This document shows positions 62,880-64,000 of a stretch of 64,000 nt of DNA, in pieces. The notes beneath the pieces were generated by a model. That model saw only the letters and a program-made list of their open reading frames with translations. It was not told the DNA's origin and ran no database searches. The stretch is from Bacteroidota bacterium. GTDB taxonomy: Bacteria; Bacteroidota; Bacteroidia; Flavobacteriales_D; Crocinitomicaceae. The DNA is taken from NCBI GenBank assembly GCA_016866255.1, contig VGMY01000002.1, forward strand, positions 1-64,000, in the 5' to 3' direction. Position 1 is the first letter of the stretch. Each line of letters starts with the position of its first letter. Position numbers and translations under genes: made by a program.

Positions 62880-63120
62880 GGGATGGATCCAAATTTGCCC
62901 CGAAGGAACAATGATGTCGAGGTATTCTTGGTCCACTAGCAGTAAGGGGGGGTTCTCGCCATGGAAGGTTGTGATTCAACGAAGCGGCAATTTGCGCAGA
63001 TGTTCCAGGTAAATTGTTGGCTGCCGTAAAGCTATTGCTAATGCCTAGTGCCTCGAGGTTTATTTGGGTGGATTTGGTGAAGGAACTGAATATGGCAAGG
63101 ATTCATAATAAGTTCATCAT
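62880..63120 (-). pseudogene. Possible decayed N-terminal part of an exported protein
   Basis: From the ATG at 63120 the minus strand reads MMNLL, an in-frame TGA, then ILAIFSSFTKSTQINLEALG and NSFTAANNLPGTSAQIAASL, like a signal peptide and mature start. One frame over it continues as NPPLLLVDQEYLDIIVPSGQ up to about 62880. One stop and one frameshift would be needed to rebuild the protein. The reading is speculative; otherwise the gap from 62873 to 63151 shows nothing. Confidence 0.3.
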
Positions 63121-63151
63121 CTCCTATGCTTTTCTTGCGTAAATTTACCGC

Positions 63152-64000
63152 ATGTACAGAATATCTGAACTACGATTCGTTTTTTTTACAGCGTTATTTT
63201 GTTACTGTAGCAGCGTAAGCGCTCAATTTCAGTTCATTTACAACGATTCAGTTCCTGTTGTAAAATTGGGAAATGCGCTTAAGTTTCCTTGGGCAGGTGG
63301 GTTAAACTATCCCCAATTTTCCGAATTGGACTACGATTACGATGGCGATCTGGATCTTATTGCCTTCGACCGAAGTAATGATCAAATTAAGGTTTTTGAA
63401 CATGTGGTGCAAGCCGGAGCGCATTCCTACCAATGGAATCCTTACGGACCCTCGTTCTTTCCCAACGACCTACGTTACCGCCTGTATTTTGCGGATTATA
63501 ACTTAGATGGTAAAAACGATTTGTTTACACAAGGAATTGGGGGTATTCAAGTTTTTAAAAACGTGGGCAGTTTAGCTTCTGGTTTGCAATGGGAATTGGA
63601 AAAAAACTTGTTATATTCCGATTATAACGGTTTATTCATGGGGCTCTATGTTAGTGCGGCGGACATTCCGGCAATTGTGGACGTCGATGGTGACCTAGAC
63701 CTAGACATTCTTACCTTTTCCATTTCAGGCGATCATGTGGAATACCATAAAAATATGTCGAAAGAATTGTACGGACACTGTGATAGCTTGATTTACTCTC
63801 TGAAGAACCGTTGCTGGGGAGGATTTAATGAGTCTGTGACCACCAACGCTATAACCCTGTTCAGTACGAGCAGTTTGTGCACCACGGGCAACGTACCCAA
63901 TCCTGAAATCCCCGAAATTATTAAACCCGAAAACGAGGAGAAAGCTCACGCAGGGTCAACGCTGTTGGCCTTGGATTTCGATAACAACCAAGTGCTAGAT
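63152..64000 (+). CDS. Secreted FG-GAP/VCBS repeat protein (partial, runs off the window)
   Basis: 283 codons are visible. Signal peptide (FVFFTALFCYCSSVSAQ), then FG-GAP/VCBS repeats with calcium-binding DxDxDGxxD loops: DYDYDGDLDLIAFD, ADYNLDGKNDLFTQG, VDVDGDLDLDILTF and LDFDNNQVLD at the window edge. These build a beta-propeller on the cell surface. A T9SS sorting domain would be expected beyond 64000. Function unknown. Confidence 0.88.
   Translation, partial: MYRISELRFVFFTALFCYCSSVSAQFQFIYNDSVPVVKLGNALKFPWAGGLNYPQFSELDYDYDGDLDLIAFDRSNDQIKVFEHVVQAGAHSYQWNPYGPSFFPNDLRYRLYFADYNLDGKNDLFTQGIGGIQVFKNVGSLASGLQWELEKNLLYSDYNGLFMGLYVSAADIPAIVDVDGDLDLDILTFSISGDHVEYHKNMSKELYGHCDSLIYSLKNRCWGGFNESVTTNAITLFSTSSLCTTGNVPNPEIPEIIKPENEEKAHAGSTLLALDFDNNQVLD

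Overview
The window looks like a chromosome segment of a Bacteroidota bacterium, probably order Flavobacteriales. Many long secreted proteins end in type IX secretion (T9SS) sorting domains, type A ('PNP ... G.Y') or type B ('FTPNGDGxND'). There are SprB-type repeats, a TonB-dependent receptor and a prolyl-tripeptidyl/DPP-IV-type peptidase. Many genes are preceded by the Bacteroidota -7 promoter box TAnnTTTG and lack Shine-Dalgarno sequences.

Region 1 (1-22473, nearly all minus strand) is a nonribosomal peptide synthetase (NRPS) locus that runs off the left edge. Reading in the direction of transcription: NRPS A (C-A-T), NRPS B (C-A-T-C-A-T-C), an M28 peptidase, then a plus-strand TPR gene that breaks the array. 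A second run follows: aminotransferase, hydroxymandelate synthase-like dioxygenase, FAD-linked 2-hydroxyacid dehydrogenase, Sfp-type phosphopantetheinyl transferase, PhyH-type dioxygenase, a small unknown ORF, a racemase gene remnant, NRPS C ([unknown]-T-C-A-T-E) and the start of NRPS D (C...). Dioxygenase, dehydrogenase and aminotransferase together form a plausible 4-hydroxyphenylglycine (Hpg) supply pathway. The A-domain pocket codes read by eye suggest Orn - Thr - unassigned - (module without an A domain) - D-Ala-like - further residues. This has the flavour of ramoplanin/enduracidin-type Hpg/Orn/Thr peptides, but in a Bacteroidota host, with a GlcD-type dehydrogenase where actinomycetes use an FMN oxidase. 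It is the best candidate here for an undescribed system. No release domain or exporter is seen; those may lie beyond position 1.

Region 2 (22486-31727) holds large secreted or surface proteins: a CotH/glycine-rich/PKD protein, a SprB-repeat type B T9SS protein, an ankyrin protein and a DOMON/Ig-like repeat protein. A decayed TonB-receptor tail lies at 31781-32071.

Region 3 (32100-43552) looks like an extracellular nucleic-acid and phosphate scavenging block: M48 peptidase, PhoD phosphatase, KirBac-type channel (opposite strand), a 5'-nucleotidase split into two genes, secreted endonuclease I, TonB-dependent receptor and a lamin-tail-domain protein.

Region 4 (43673-64000) is more ordinary: S9 peptidase, citrate synthase, THUMP-domain RNA methyltransferase, patatin-barrel protein, VOC protein, SGNH hydrolase plus beta-helix protein, a membrane protein, PEP carboxykinase, a serine hydrolase with a partial GH3-like N-terminus, a PHP-domain T9SS protein, a SOUL heme-binding protein and a truncated FG-GAP protein. 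Several decayed gene fragments lie between these genes. No tRNA, rRNA, CRISPR array or intact mobile element was seen.
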